A stretch of 64,000 nt of DNA from Shewanella jiangmenensis. Lineage in GTDB: Bacteria > Pseudomonadota > Gammaproteobacteria > Enterobacterales > Shewanellaceae. This document shows positions 29,623 through 38,172 of the stretch, piece after piece. The notes beneath the pieces are model-generated. The model searched no databases. It saw only the letters and a list, made by a program, of their open reading frames with translations, and was not told the origin of the DNA. Both the position numbers and the translations under genes were made by a program. Within the stretch, counting starts at the first letter, position 1, and each line of letters begins with the position of its first letter. Where the stretch lies: NCBI RefSeq assembly GCF_018596335.1, contig NZ_JAHEPS010000004.1, forward strand, positions 310,001 to 374,000. Direction: 5' to 3'.

Positions 29623-31500
29623 ATGATTACAGCACAAGAAATTTTGAATAAACTGAACAAAAAAAAATCAAACTTGCCAGTATCTAATATTAAGAATATT
29701 CAGGTTTGGATAGACAGCTGCGGAAAGCTGGGGAATAGACACATAATTATCCAGGGTTGGGCATTCCACCCGGATATCGAAGACATTAGTTTTGATATTA
29801 CCTTCAATGAAGAACATGAAGAATTTGAAAACTTAAACTGTCAAAATATCGAATTTGAAGTTATTCGCTCAACCAGACTGGATGTGAACAAACATTTTTC
29901 GTATTCAGATAACCGTAAGCGTTGGGGATTTGCGATTGTTGCTAACTGGTCATTCGAATTTGAACCGAGCCCTGACAAATTAAAAGTAGTCATATACTCT
30001 GATGATAGCAATAAAACGGTTCCTCTGCTTCCCTTCGTTCCCATCGCTGGTGAAACGTTGTTTGGGCACTGTATCACTTGGCGCAGTGAAGAACGTCTCA
30101 AGTTAATGTCAGTTTTGCATTCAATGGTTGGTGATAAGGTATTTGAACTCCCTGGGTTAAAAGTAGCTGATGCACATGTTTTGCGAGAGCGCATAGAGTG
30201 GAATCTTGATAATGTACTTGCGATTCCTGGACATGGAGTATTTATTTCTGGGTGGCTACTTGATCCTGAGCAAACCCTTGCCGGTATATTTGTCCGTTCG
30301 CAGGATGCTAGTTACAGCGAAAATTTGGTGTTCAAAAGCGCAAGATATCCTAGGCAAGACGTAATAGATGCCTTTCCAGGAAAAGCACAAAGCTCTTACC
30401 AGGCAGGCTTGTTTGCCTGGATTGAAATGCCACACCTTATCGAACACTCTTCGCTGGAAATGGTGTTTGTTACTAAGCTTGGCGTTATAACGATAATTAA
30501 AATAAAACAAAGTAATGTTAGAGATGATATCACCCTGCCTAGTCAGCAAGTATTAGTTAACTTCCACGTAGGCAGACCTGACTATCAAGAAGTCATGACA
30601 ACACATATAGGCCCAGCGCTTACCGCACTTTGGGATAACAGGAAACAACTATTGGGCACTCCAATGGTTGAGGTGCATCAATTTGGAAAAACAATAACCA
30701 ATCCCAAACGAAGTATTATAGTCCCCTTATATGGACGATATGATTTCTTGCTGCATCAAGTAGTGCAGTTTACTAAAGACCCGGATTTTGACAAAACAGA
30801 GCTTATTTATGTTCTGGACGATCCAAAACTCTATAGTCAGTTTATCCCTTTTTGCCATGATACAAGTAAGTTGTTCCCAGTATCATTTAAAGTCATTTAT
30901 GGCGGTCGAAATCTTGGTTATGCAGGGGCCAACAATTTAGGAACTCAATATGCTACAACTGATCAATTGGTTCTGCTTAATAGCGATATTATTCCCAGCC
31001 AGCCGGGCTGGCTCAGCCGTATAGAGAATGCACAGCATAAGCTAAAAGACCTGGGGGTAGTAGCACCCAAACTGGTATTTGATGATGGCAGCATCCAGCA
31101 CTTGGGTATGAGCTTTGTTAAAGCGCCTGAATTTGGTGATCTTTGGCTTAATCAACACCCTGGCAAAGGCACTCCCGAGTGGTTAGCTGACGTAAAAACG
31201 GAAATGGAGTCTCCCGCCGTCACCGGGGCATGCATGTTTATCTCAAAATCCCTTTACTTGAAAGTAGGTGGACTGGATGAGACTTACGTATTGGGTGACT
31301 TTGAAGATTCAGACCTATGCCTCAAGCTAAGAAGTATGGGTTATAAACATTATGTACTGGGTAATGAAAAACTTTATCATCTTGAACGGCAATCACAGGA
31401 TCTGTTTGAGAACCGTGACTGGAAATTCAAAATCACTCTATATAATGCCTGGCAACATACACAACGCTGGGGTAAATTGATCGAAGAACTTGTTGCATAA
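29623..31500 (+). CDS. Family 2 glycosyltransferase with long N-terminal region
   Basis: Probable capsule glycosyltransferase of 625 residues. The C-terminal half carries a GT-A domain: SIIVPLYGRYDFLLHQV, a Rossmann-like GGRNLGYAGANNLG, the metal-binding LLNSDIIPSQPGWL, and GDFEDSDLCLKLRSMGYKHY. The N-terminal 350 residues are not recognised; they contain two similar stretches (IIIQGWAFHPD and VFISGWLLDPE), suggesting a repeated beta domain. The start at 29623 is chosen over an in-frame ATG inside rfbB. This gene begins the AT-rich part of the locus. Donor and acceptor are unknown. Confidence 0.82.
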   Translation: MITAQEILNKLNKKKSNLPVSNIKNIQVWIDSCGKLGNRHIIIQGWAFHPDIEDISFDITFNEEHEEFENLNCQNIEFEVIRSTRLDVNKHFSYSDNRKRWGFAIVANWSFEFEPSPDKLKVVIYSDDSNKTVPLLPFVPIAGETLFGHCITWRSEERLKLMSVLHSMVGDKVFELPGLKVADAHVLRERIEWNLDNVLAIPGHGVFISGWLLDPEQTLAGIFVRSQDASYSENLVFKSARYPRQDVIDAFPGKAQSSYQAGLFAWIEMPHLIEHSSLEMVFVTKLGVITIIKIKQSNVRDDITLPSQQVLVNFHVGRPDYQEVMTTHIGPALTALWDNRKQLLGTPMVEVHQFGKTITNPKRSIIVPLYGRYDFLLHQVVQFTKDPDFDKTELIYVLDDPKLYSQFIPFCHDTSKLFPVSFKVIYGGRNLGYAGANNLGTQYATTDQLVLLNSDIIPSQPGWLSRIENAQHKLKDLGVVAPKLVFDDGSIQHLGMSFVKAPEFGDLWLNQHPGKGTPEWLADVKTEMESPAVTGACMFISKSLYLKVGGLDETYVLGDFEDSDLCLKLRSMGYKHYVLGNEKLYHLERQSQDLFENRDWKFKITLYNAWQHTQRWGKLIEELVA

Positions 31501-31507
31501 AAATATC

Positions 31508-32740
31508 ATGAAAAAACAAAAAATATTAATTATTGCCCATGGTCATCCTGATCATAGCAAAGGTGGTGCTGAAGTTGCGGCATATAATCTTTTTAAGGAA
31601 TACCAAAATCAGGGTATAGACACTTTGTTTCTGGCAAGAACAGACAAGCCATCTCATGGTGGCTCGGCATTCTCGACCATCAACTCTGACCGGGAAATAT
31701 TGTTTCACACCTATATGTCAGATTTCTTTTTGTTCCAATCCGGGCATAAAAAGCACATATGGCAAGACTTCAGAGCGCTGTTAAAGCGTTATCAACCAAC
31801 AGTCGTACATTTTCACCACTATATTCATATGGGGCTGGAGTTGATCAGGGAAGTAAAAAATACCCTACCTGATTGTAAAATAGTACTGACACTGCATGAA
31901 TACTTGGCTATCTGTGCCAATAACGGCCAAATGGTGAAGCCCGGCAAGCAAATGAAGCTATGCTATAAATCATCACCCGCAGAGTGTGCTCGTTGCTTCC
32001 CTGAACGTAGTCCAGCGGATTTCTTTTTACGGGAACAATATATAAAATCGATATTTGAACTCGTTGACATCTTTATCTCACCAAGTTACTTCTTGATTGA
32101 CCGATACAAAGCCTGGGGGATCCCTGAAAGCAAAATGGTCATGATTGAGAATGGCCAGCCAGAGGTAGAAACTCCGGCGCCAAGGCCGTTGGCCGAAGGC
32201 GAAGTGCGTGGACGCTTCGCATTTTTTGGCCAAATCAACCCATTCAAAGGCGTTGATGTACTGTTAGAAGCCTTTAATCTATTACCTGAGGATATCAAAC
32301 AGCAAGTGCACTTGGATATTCATGGCGCCAACCTGGAAATCCAAACGCCAGAATTTCAGGAGAAGATTAATAAACTGCTGGATGACTTAGGTGATCTAGT
32401 CACTATGCATGGCTCTTATGAATCCCATGAAATAGGTCGATTAATGGAAGCGACCGATTGGATGATTATCCCATCAGTTTGGTGGGAGAACTCACCGATT
32501 GTTATTCAGGAAGCCTTTAACCATGGTCGGCCGATTATCTGTAGTGATATTGGTGGAATGGCAGAGAAGATTATAGATAGTGAAACAGGGATTCATTTCA
32601 GAGCACGGCATGCTATGGATTTGGCTAAGAAAATTGAAAATAGCATCAATGGATGCATTTTTGATTCATTATGTCAGAAAATTCAGAAGCCTTTGACTAT
32701 AAGAAAATGCAGAGAATTACATGATGAAGCTATTGCATAA
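31508..32740 (+). CDS. Family 4 glycosyltransferase
   Basis: GT-B glycosyltransferase of 410 residues. The N-terminal domain starts KKQKILIIAHGHPDHSKGGA, and the C-terminal donor-binding domain has FFGQINPFKGVDVLLEAF and the E-x7-E-like region SVWWENSPIVIQEAFNHGRP. A cysteine cluster (CANNGQ...CYKS...CARCFPE, about residues 137-165) may bind metal or be structural. It starts seven bases after the previous glycosyltransferase, so the two are co-expressed. Sugar specificity is unknown. Confidence 0.85.
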   Translation: MKKQKILIIAHGHPDHSKGGAEVAAYNLFKEYQNQGIDTLFLARTDKPSHGGSAFSTINSDREILFHTYMSDFFLFQSGHKKHIWQDFRALLKRYQPTVVHFHHYIHMGLELIREVKNTLPDCKIVLTLHEYLAICANNGQMVKPGKQMKLCYKSSPAECARCFPERSPADFFLREQYIKSIFELVDIFISPSYFLIDRYKAWGIPESKMVMIENGQPEVETPAPRPLAEGEVRGRFAFFGQINPFKGVDVLLEAFNLLPEDIKQQVHLDIHGANLEIQTPEFQEKINKLLDDLGDLVTMHGSYESHEIGRLMEATDWMIIPSVWWENSPIVIQEAFNHGRPIICSDIGGMAEKIIDSETGIHFRARHAMDLAKKIENSINGCIFDSLCQKIQKPLTIRKCRELHDEAIA

Positions 32741-32871
32741 AGGTAAGGTTTTTCTGACATGGTTTTAATTGAATTTAATATATGGTGAGTTAAAATGGAT
32801 GGCAAATATATCCATATATTAGCCTATCACTGTAAATGATGAGTTTTTAAATTTTTTAGATCGGCCTAAAC

Positions 32872-34146
32872 ATGACTCAGTATACAATAGATGAAATAAA
32901 CAAATCCTATGACATTGCTATAGATATTTTGAATGAAAATCCGAGCATTCATTTCAAAGGTGTAATAAGTAATACGCCTCTCACACTAAATGTTAACAGT
33001 GAGATGAGGTTTTTACTATTGAGTTTGCAAATAGAAACTTGTTTTCATTTGGACTTTATAAAAATATTTGATGTTAATGGGGAGCCAATACTTAGTAGTG
33101 TTCAAACAAAGATAAGTTCTTTTTTCAATGATGATGTAAAACATGCTGGGATAGATCTATTAAATGGACATCCAAACGGAGGTTGTGGATTTCATACGAA
33201 AAATGAGCACTCACCTTGGTTTTTTATTGATCTAGGTGAATTAAAGGAAGTAAAAGAGATTCAAATTTTCAATCGCGATGATAAATTTTACCTAAGGGCA
33301 TTAAGTCTGAAAGTAGATATATCTAGTAATTTATCGCAGTGGACCAATATATACGATGCCCTTGAGAACGTTAAAAAAGTTCCAAATACAGCAGAGAATA
33401 AATTGGTTATAGCTTTCCTCGAATCAGATCTATTAATACCAACTAAGATCTCAAATATTCTAAGTGACAAGGGATATTTTAAAGATAGTGATGCCTGTAG
33501 AAATCATGTTTATACTTTAGTAAATAAGTTAGTCGAAAAATATAATGTTGCATTGTGCTCTCATGGGTTTGTTGAGACATTTAATTTTTCTTCTGACATT
33601 AAGAAAAATATAATATATTCAGAGTTAAGTACTCTTTTATCCTGGTTCAATAATGAATTTAATATCTCGGCGTTTGTTTCTTCAGGGACGCTTTTAGGAA
33701 TAGTTAGAGATGGAAAATTTATTGACCACGATGATGATGTTGACATCTGTTATATAAGTAATGAAATTGATGAGAGGCTAATTCTTCAAGAAAGAATACA
33801 AATTATTAACCTACTGATTGATAAAGGGTGTGAGGTTCAATTTTCGAACGAAGCCCATTTGTGGTGCACAATGCCAAATGGGACTAGTGTCGATATTTTT
33901 ACCGGTTTCATAGAAGATGGATTTTGTAGTATGAATCCATTTTCAAGAAAATCGATCTTGGCTAATGACATTCTGCCTACAAAACTGTTTTACGTAGACG
34001 AGTTCCCTATGTTTTTACCATCAAACCCAGAAGTTGTGCTAGATGCTAATTATGATAATAACTGGAGGGTCCCTGATCCATTATGGAGATTTGATTGGTC
34101 GAACGCATATCGAAGTTTTAAATTTTTATACGAGAAGCTATTATGA
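32872..34146 (+). CDS. Discoidin-like domain fused to LicD-type phosphotransferase
   Basis: A 424-residue protein with two recognisable parts. Around residues 20-160 a beta-rich region with WFFIDLGELKEVKEIQIFNR resembles F5/8 type C (discoidin) carbohydrate-binding domains. Around residues 260-420 a LicD/fukutin-type nucleotidyltransferase-fold domain shows SSGTLLGIVRDGKFIDHDDD with the metal-binding aspartates. LicD proteins move phosphocholine or related phospho-groups from CDP carriers to glycans. The next gene, overlapping by four bases, makes a CDP-activated polyol, which points to polyol-phosphate transfer onto the capsule. Strongly AT-rich, unlike the flanking core genes. Substrate is inferred. 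Confidence 0.72.
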   Translation: MTQYTIDEINKSYDIAIDILNENPSIHFKGVISNTPLTLNVNSEMRFLLLSLQIETCFHLDFIKIFDVNGEPILSSVQTKISSFFNDDVKHAGIDLLNGHPNGGCGFHTKNEHSPWFFIDLGELKEVKEIQIFNRDDKFYLRALSLKVDISSNLSQWTNIYDALENVKKVPNTAENKLVIAFLESDLLIPTKISNILSDKGYFKDSDACRNHVYTLVNKLVEKYNVALCSHGFVETFNFSSDIKKNIIYSELSTLLSWFNNEFNISAFVSSGTLLGIVRDGKFIDHDDDVDICYISNEIDERLILQERIQIINLLIDKGCEVQFSNEAHLWCTMPNGTSVDIFTGFIEDGFCSMNPFSRKSILANDILPTKLFYVDEFPMFLPSNPEVVLDANYDNNWRVPDPLWRFDWSNAYRSFKFLYEKLL

Positions 34147-34544
34147 TAACCGTTATTACTTTCGGTACTTTCGATGTTTTTCATGTTGGTCATGTTAATA
34201 TTTTGCAACGCGCGGCCTCTTTAGGAGATCAGCTAATTGTTGGAGTTTCAAGTGATGAATTGAATTTCAGCAAAAAGCAGCGATATCCGGTCTATCATGA
34301 AAGTGACAGAATTAAAATAATTAATGGCCTCAGGTATGTTAATTTTTGCTTTGTAGAGGAATCTCTTGAATTAAAGAGAGAGTATATCTTGAAGTACAAT
34401 GCAGATATTCTCGTTATGGGTGACGACTGGAAAGGTAAATTTGATTATCTTAAAGATATTTGCGAGGTTGTGTATTTACCCAGAACTCCGTCAGTTTCAA
34501 CAACTGAATTGATTGAAATAATCAGTAGCACGAAGCAATCATGA
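34143..34544 (+). CDS. TagD-like cytidylyltransferase (probable glycerol-3-phosphate)
   Basis: A 133-residue nucleotidyltransferase that should form a CDP-polyol from CTP and a sugar-alcohol phosphate. [14 protein letters not shown] carries the HxGH motif at residues 14-17, and [11 protein letters not shown] near the C-terminus is the RTxGISTT motif of the TagD/GCT group. The length matches glycerol-3-phosphate cytidylyltransferase. ATGA overlap with the LicD-like gene indicates a functional pair. Its stop codon overlaps the start of the galU pseudogene. Other CDP-polyols, such as ribitol derivatives, cannot be excluded. Confidence 0.82.
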   Translation: MITVITFGTFDVFHVGHVNILQRAASLGDQLIVGVSSDELNFSKKQRYPVYHESDRIKIINGLRYVNFCFVEESLELKREYILKYNADILVMGDDWKGKFDYLKDICEVVYLPRTPSVSTTELIEIISSTKQS

Positions 34545-35355
34545 AAGCCATAATACCCGTCGCTGGCGTCGGCACCCGTACGTGCCCATCATCGATAATT
34601 CGCTGAGCCAATATGTGGTGAATGAAGCGGTAGCTGCTGGTATTAAAGAAATTGTGCTGGTGACTCATTCCAGCAAAAACAGCATTGTAAACCACTTTGA
34701 TACCAGTTTTGAGCTGGAAGCAACCTTGATGAAGCGGGTAAAGCGGCAACTGCTTGAAGAAGTGCAGGCAATATGCCCACCCTATGTGACTATCATCCAT
34801 GTGCGCCAAGGGGCATGGGCATGCAATAAACTGCGCCAGAGGTGTCGTCGGCGACGCACCATTTGCTGTATTGCTGCCAGATGTAATTGTGGACGAATAC
34901 CATAGCGACCTGAAGCAGGACAACCTTGCGAAGATGGTGGCTCGTTTTAAAAAGTCTGGCCACAGCCAGATTATGGTCGAGCCTGTACCGCAAGAATTGG
35001 TTTCAAGCTATGGGGTGGCAGATTGTGGCGGCGAATCCCTTACTGCTGGCCAATCCAAACCTATGACTGCCGTGGTAGAAAAGCCTGCATTGGCAGAGGC
35101 TCCGTCGAACCTTGCTGTGACAGGTCGCTATGTGCTCGATAAGGCGATTTGGGCATTGCTGGCCAACACCGCCCCTGGCGCTGGCGGTGAAATTCAACTG
35201 ACAGATGCGATTGCTGCATTAATGCAAAGCCACACCACTGAGGCGTATCACATAGTGGGTAAAAGCCATGACTGTGGCAGTAAAGCAGGCTATATGCTGG
35301 CCAATATCGAATATGGCTTGCGCCATAAAGATGCTGCAGATGCATTGCACGGTTT
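34541..35355 (+). pseudogene. Decayed galU copy
   Basis: A second copy of UTP-glucose-1-phosphate uridylyltransferase, damaged by at least two deletions relative to the intact gene at 36930. About 34 bases are missing after GGCACCCGTA (near 34574), which brings a stop within 22 codons. Eleven bases are missing near 34805, between two CCA triplets. The part from about 34920 to 35310 differs from the intact copy at only a handful of positions. The last codons diverge after about 35347. Its ATG overlaps the cytidylyltransferase stop. Confidence 0.9.
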
Positions 35356-35588
35356 TTTTGCGGTAGCAGTGTCAGGTCGCTCGAAAAATAGCATGAACGG
35401 GTATGTATGATTGTAAACGTTTTAACAATTAAGATACGTCAGCGTCAACTTAATAGAATATTGACACTTTCGCTTTAACCGTTGTTGAAATTAAATCTTT
35501 TGAATATGTTTTACATTTACCTTTCCCTTCTATTGTCTCGAAGACACAGGTGGCCAGATTACATAATTGATTAGTAAGAGTTACTTCA

Positions 35589-36755
35589 ATGAAGATTGCA
35601 ATTACTGGGATAGGTTACGTCGGTCTTTCTAATGCAGTGTTATTAGCGCAGCACCATGAAGTCACCGCTGTCGATATAGTGCCAGAAAAAGTGGCCATGA
35701 TTAATGCCCGCCTTTCACCCGTTCATGACGCCCAAATTGAGCAGTTTTTGAAAGAAAAACCGCTTAATTTGACAGCAACCCTGGACTGGGAGGCGGCCTA
35801 TCGCGATGCAGATTTTGTGATTATTGCCACCCCGACTGACTATGACGTAGAGACCAACTACTTCAACACCCGCTCTGTCGAAACGGTAATTGGTAAGGTG
35901 CTGTCGGTTAACAAGAACGCTGTGATGGTGATTAAATCGACCGTACCCGTAGGTTATACCCAAAAAGCTAAAGCGGCTTTTGCCTCGGATAACATTATCT
36001 TTTCGCCGGAGTTTTTGCGCGAGGGTAAGGCGCTGCATGATAACCTGTACCCGTCGCGGATTATTGTGGGTGAGCGCAGTGAGCGCGCCGAAACCTTTGC
36101 AAAACTGCTCGCCGAAGGGGCGATTAAAAAAGATGTGCCGGTGCTTTTTACCGACAGCAGTGAAGCCGAAGCTATTAAGCTGTTTTCCAATACCTATTTG
36201 GCGATGCGGGTGGCTTACTTTAATGAGCTTGACACCTACGCTGAAACCCATGGCCTCAATAGCCACCAGATTATTGAAGGGGTTGGGCTTGACCCGCGCA
36301 TTGGCAGTCATTATCACAATCCATCATTCGGTTATGGTGGCTATTGTTTGCCGAAGGACACCAAGCAGCTGCTCGCCAACTATGAGGATGTGCCCAATAA
36401 CCTGATCCGTGCCATTGTGGACGCCAATACTACCCGCAAGGACTTTATTGCCGACTCTATCGTGAAGCGTAATCCACAGCGGGTAGGGATTTATCGCCTC
36501 ATCATGAAGGCCGGTTCGGATAACTTCCGCGCCTCGGCGATTCAGGGAATTATGAAGCGCATCAAGGCGAAAGGCATTGAGGTAGTGGTGTACGAGCCTG
36601 TGCTGCATCAAGACGAGTTTTTCCACTCAAAAGTGTATAAAGACCTGGCGAGCTTTAAAGCCGACTGCGATGTCATCGTGGCAAACCGTTTAGTAGATGA
36701 ACTGCTGGACGTGCGGGACAAGGTCTATACCCGGGATCTGTTTGGCTCGGATTGA
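35589..36755 (+). CDS. ugd: UDP-glucose 6-dehydrogenase
   Basis: Oxidises UDP-glucose to UDP-glucuronate with two NAD, supplying glucuronic acid for the capsule. The 388 residues begin [20 protein letters not shown], the NAD-binding motif, then IIATPTDYD and [11 protein letters not shown]. The catalytic cysteine C253 lies in [12 protein letters not shown]. It follows a 230-base AT-rich spacer and sits between the two galU copies, which would provide its substrate. Confidence 0.95.
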   Translation: MKIAITGIGYVGLSNAVLLAQHHEVTAVDIVPEKVAMINARLSPVHDAQIEQFLKEKPLNLTATLDWEAAYRDADFVIIATPTDYDVETNYFNTRSVETVIGKVLSVNKNAVMVIKSTVPVGYTQKAKAAFASDNIIFSPEFLREGKALHDNLYPSRIIVGERSERAETFAKLLAEGAIKKDVPVLFTDSSEAEAIKLFSNTYLAMRVAYFNELDTYAETHGLNSHQIIEGVGLDPRIGSHYHNPSFGYGGYCLPKDTKQLLANYEDVPNNLIRAIVDANTTRKDFIADSIVKRNPQRVGIYRLIMKAGSDNFRASAIQGIMKRIKAKGIEVVVYEPVLHQDEFFHSKVYKDLASFKADCDVIVANRLVDELLDVRDKVYTRDLFGSD

Positions 36756-36929
36756 TTGAGGGCGTCTCGCTGCCAGGTAGGTGAAAAGTGCCCGTCTAGA
36801 ATGTGAGAAAGCTGACAGCATTCAAGCTTGTTTTTTTGACTTGAGTTTTTTTATTTTCCATTGGTGCGGCTTGTGGGGAGTGATACTTATGCTCCCTAAA
36901 CGCTGAACCAGATTATTTCAGGATTTTTC

Positions 36930-37820
36930 ATGAAAGCCATTATTCCCGTTGCCGGCCTCGGCACCCGTATGTTGCCTGCTACTAAAGCAATTCCTAAAGA
37001 AATGCTGCCCATAGTAGACAAGCCACTTATTCAGTATGTGGTGAACGAAGCGGTAGCTGCTGGCATTAAAGAAATTGTGCTGGTGACTCATTCCAGTAAA
37101 AACAGCATTGAAAACCACTTCGATACCAGTTTTGAGCTGGAAGCAACCTTGATGAAGCGGGTAAAGCGGCAGCTGCTTGAAGAAGTGCAGGCGATATGCC
37201 CACCTGAGGTGACTATCATCCATGTGCGCCAGGGCGAGGCCAAGGGGCTTGGGCATGCAATAAACTGCGCCAGAGGTGTAGTCGGCGACGCACCCTTTGC
37301 GGTATTGCTGCCAGATGTGATTGTGGACGAATACCATAGCGACCTGAAGCAGGACAACCTTGCGAAGATGGTGGCTCGTTTTAAAGAGTCTGGCCACAGC
37401 CAGATTATGGTCGAGCCTGTACCGCAAGAATTGGTTTCAAGCTATGGGGTGGCAGATTGTGGCGGTGAATCCCTTACTGCTGGCCAATCCAAACCTATGA
37501 CTGCCGTTGTAGAAAAGCCTGCATTGGCAGAGGCTCCGTCGAACCTTGCTGTGACAGGTCGCTATGTGCTCGATAAGGCGATTTGGCCATTGCTGGCCAA
37601 CACCGCCCCTGGCGCTGGCGGTGAAATTCAACTGACAGATGCGATTGCTGCATTAATGCAAAGCCACACCACTGAGGCGTATCACATAGTGGGTAAAAGC
37701 CATGACTGTGGCAGTAAAGCAGGCTATATGCTGGCCAATATCGAATATGGCCTGAGACATAAAGATACTGCGGATGCTTTGCGTCGGTTGATTGCAGACC
37801 AAGCAAAGCAGACTATTTGA
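36930..37820 (+). CDS. galU: UTP-glucose-1-phosphate uridylyltransferase
   Basis: Makes UDP-glucose from UTP and glucose 1-phosphate. The 296 residues start [20 protein letters not shown], the nucleotide-binding loop, and continue with [28 protein letters not shown] and VEKP, all intact. It provides substrate for ugd just upstream. It is nearly identical to the broken copy at 34541 over most of its length, so short-read assembly and mapping here need care. Confidence 0.96.
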   Translation: MKAIIPVAGLGTRMLPATKAIPKEMLPIVDKPLIQYVVNEAVAAGIKEIVLVTHSSKNSIENHFDTSFELEATLMKRVKRQLLEEVQAICPPEVTIIHVRQGEAKGLGHAINCARGVVGDAPFAVLLPDVIVDEYHSDLKQDNLAKMVARFKESGHSQIMVEPVPQELVSSYGVADCGGESLTAGQSKPMTAVVEKPALAEAPSNLAVTGRYVLDKAIWPLLANTAPGAGGEIQLTDAIAALMQSHTTEAYHIVGKSHDCGSKAGYMLANIEYGLRHKDTADALRRLIADQAKQTI

Positions 37821-38172
37821 AGCTGAGATAAAGACGGTCCAGAAGCGAGTGCCGTTAAAAAGCGCTTAAAGCATACACCACAGAGAACACTGAGGCGCAC
37901 AGACAGGCACAGACAGGCACAGAGGAAGGTAACAGCAGCAAGCTTCTCTTCGCTTTCTCTGTTCTTTTTGTGCAGCGTTCTTTGCGTCGCGAAGCGCTCC
38001 GTGGTGAAAATGCTTAATTGTGCCTTGCTTTCCTTCGTTGGAGCTCAAAGCGAGTGGGCCGAACACCCGAAAAACAACTACTAATTTTGTTTACACACAG
38101 TAATATACCCCTCTTTTTTAAAGCGTTGCGCCGCGGCGGTGTAAGCGCAGCAGTGGTTTCCAGGTATCCAGC
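37821..38172. repeat. Non-coding spacer with short tandem repeats
   Basis: A 352-base spacer between galU and the three-module glycosyltransferase. It contains CACAGACAGG twice in tandem followed by a partial third copy (37898-37925), and a pyrimidine-rich segment (CTTCTCTTCGCTTTCTCTG). No coding frame, terminator or clear promoter was seen; a short minus-strand open frame across it has no features of a gene. Confidence 0.6.

Noticed and set aside
34582..35410. Two separate genes in the galU copy
   Set aside because: Both open frames are pieces of one galU separated by deletions relative to the intact copy at 36930.
37898..37925. CRISPR array
   Set aside because: Units are 10 bases long and directly adjacent with no spacers, and no cas genes are present.
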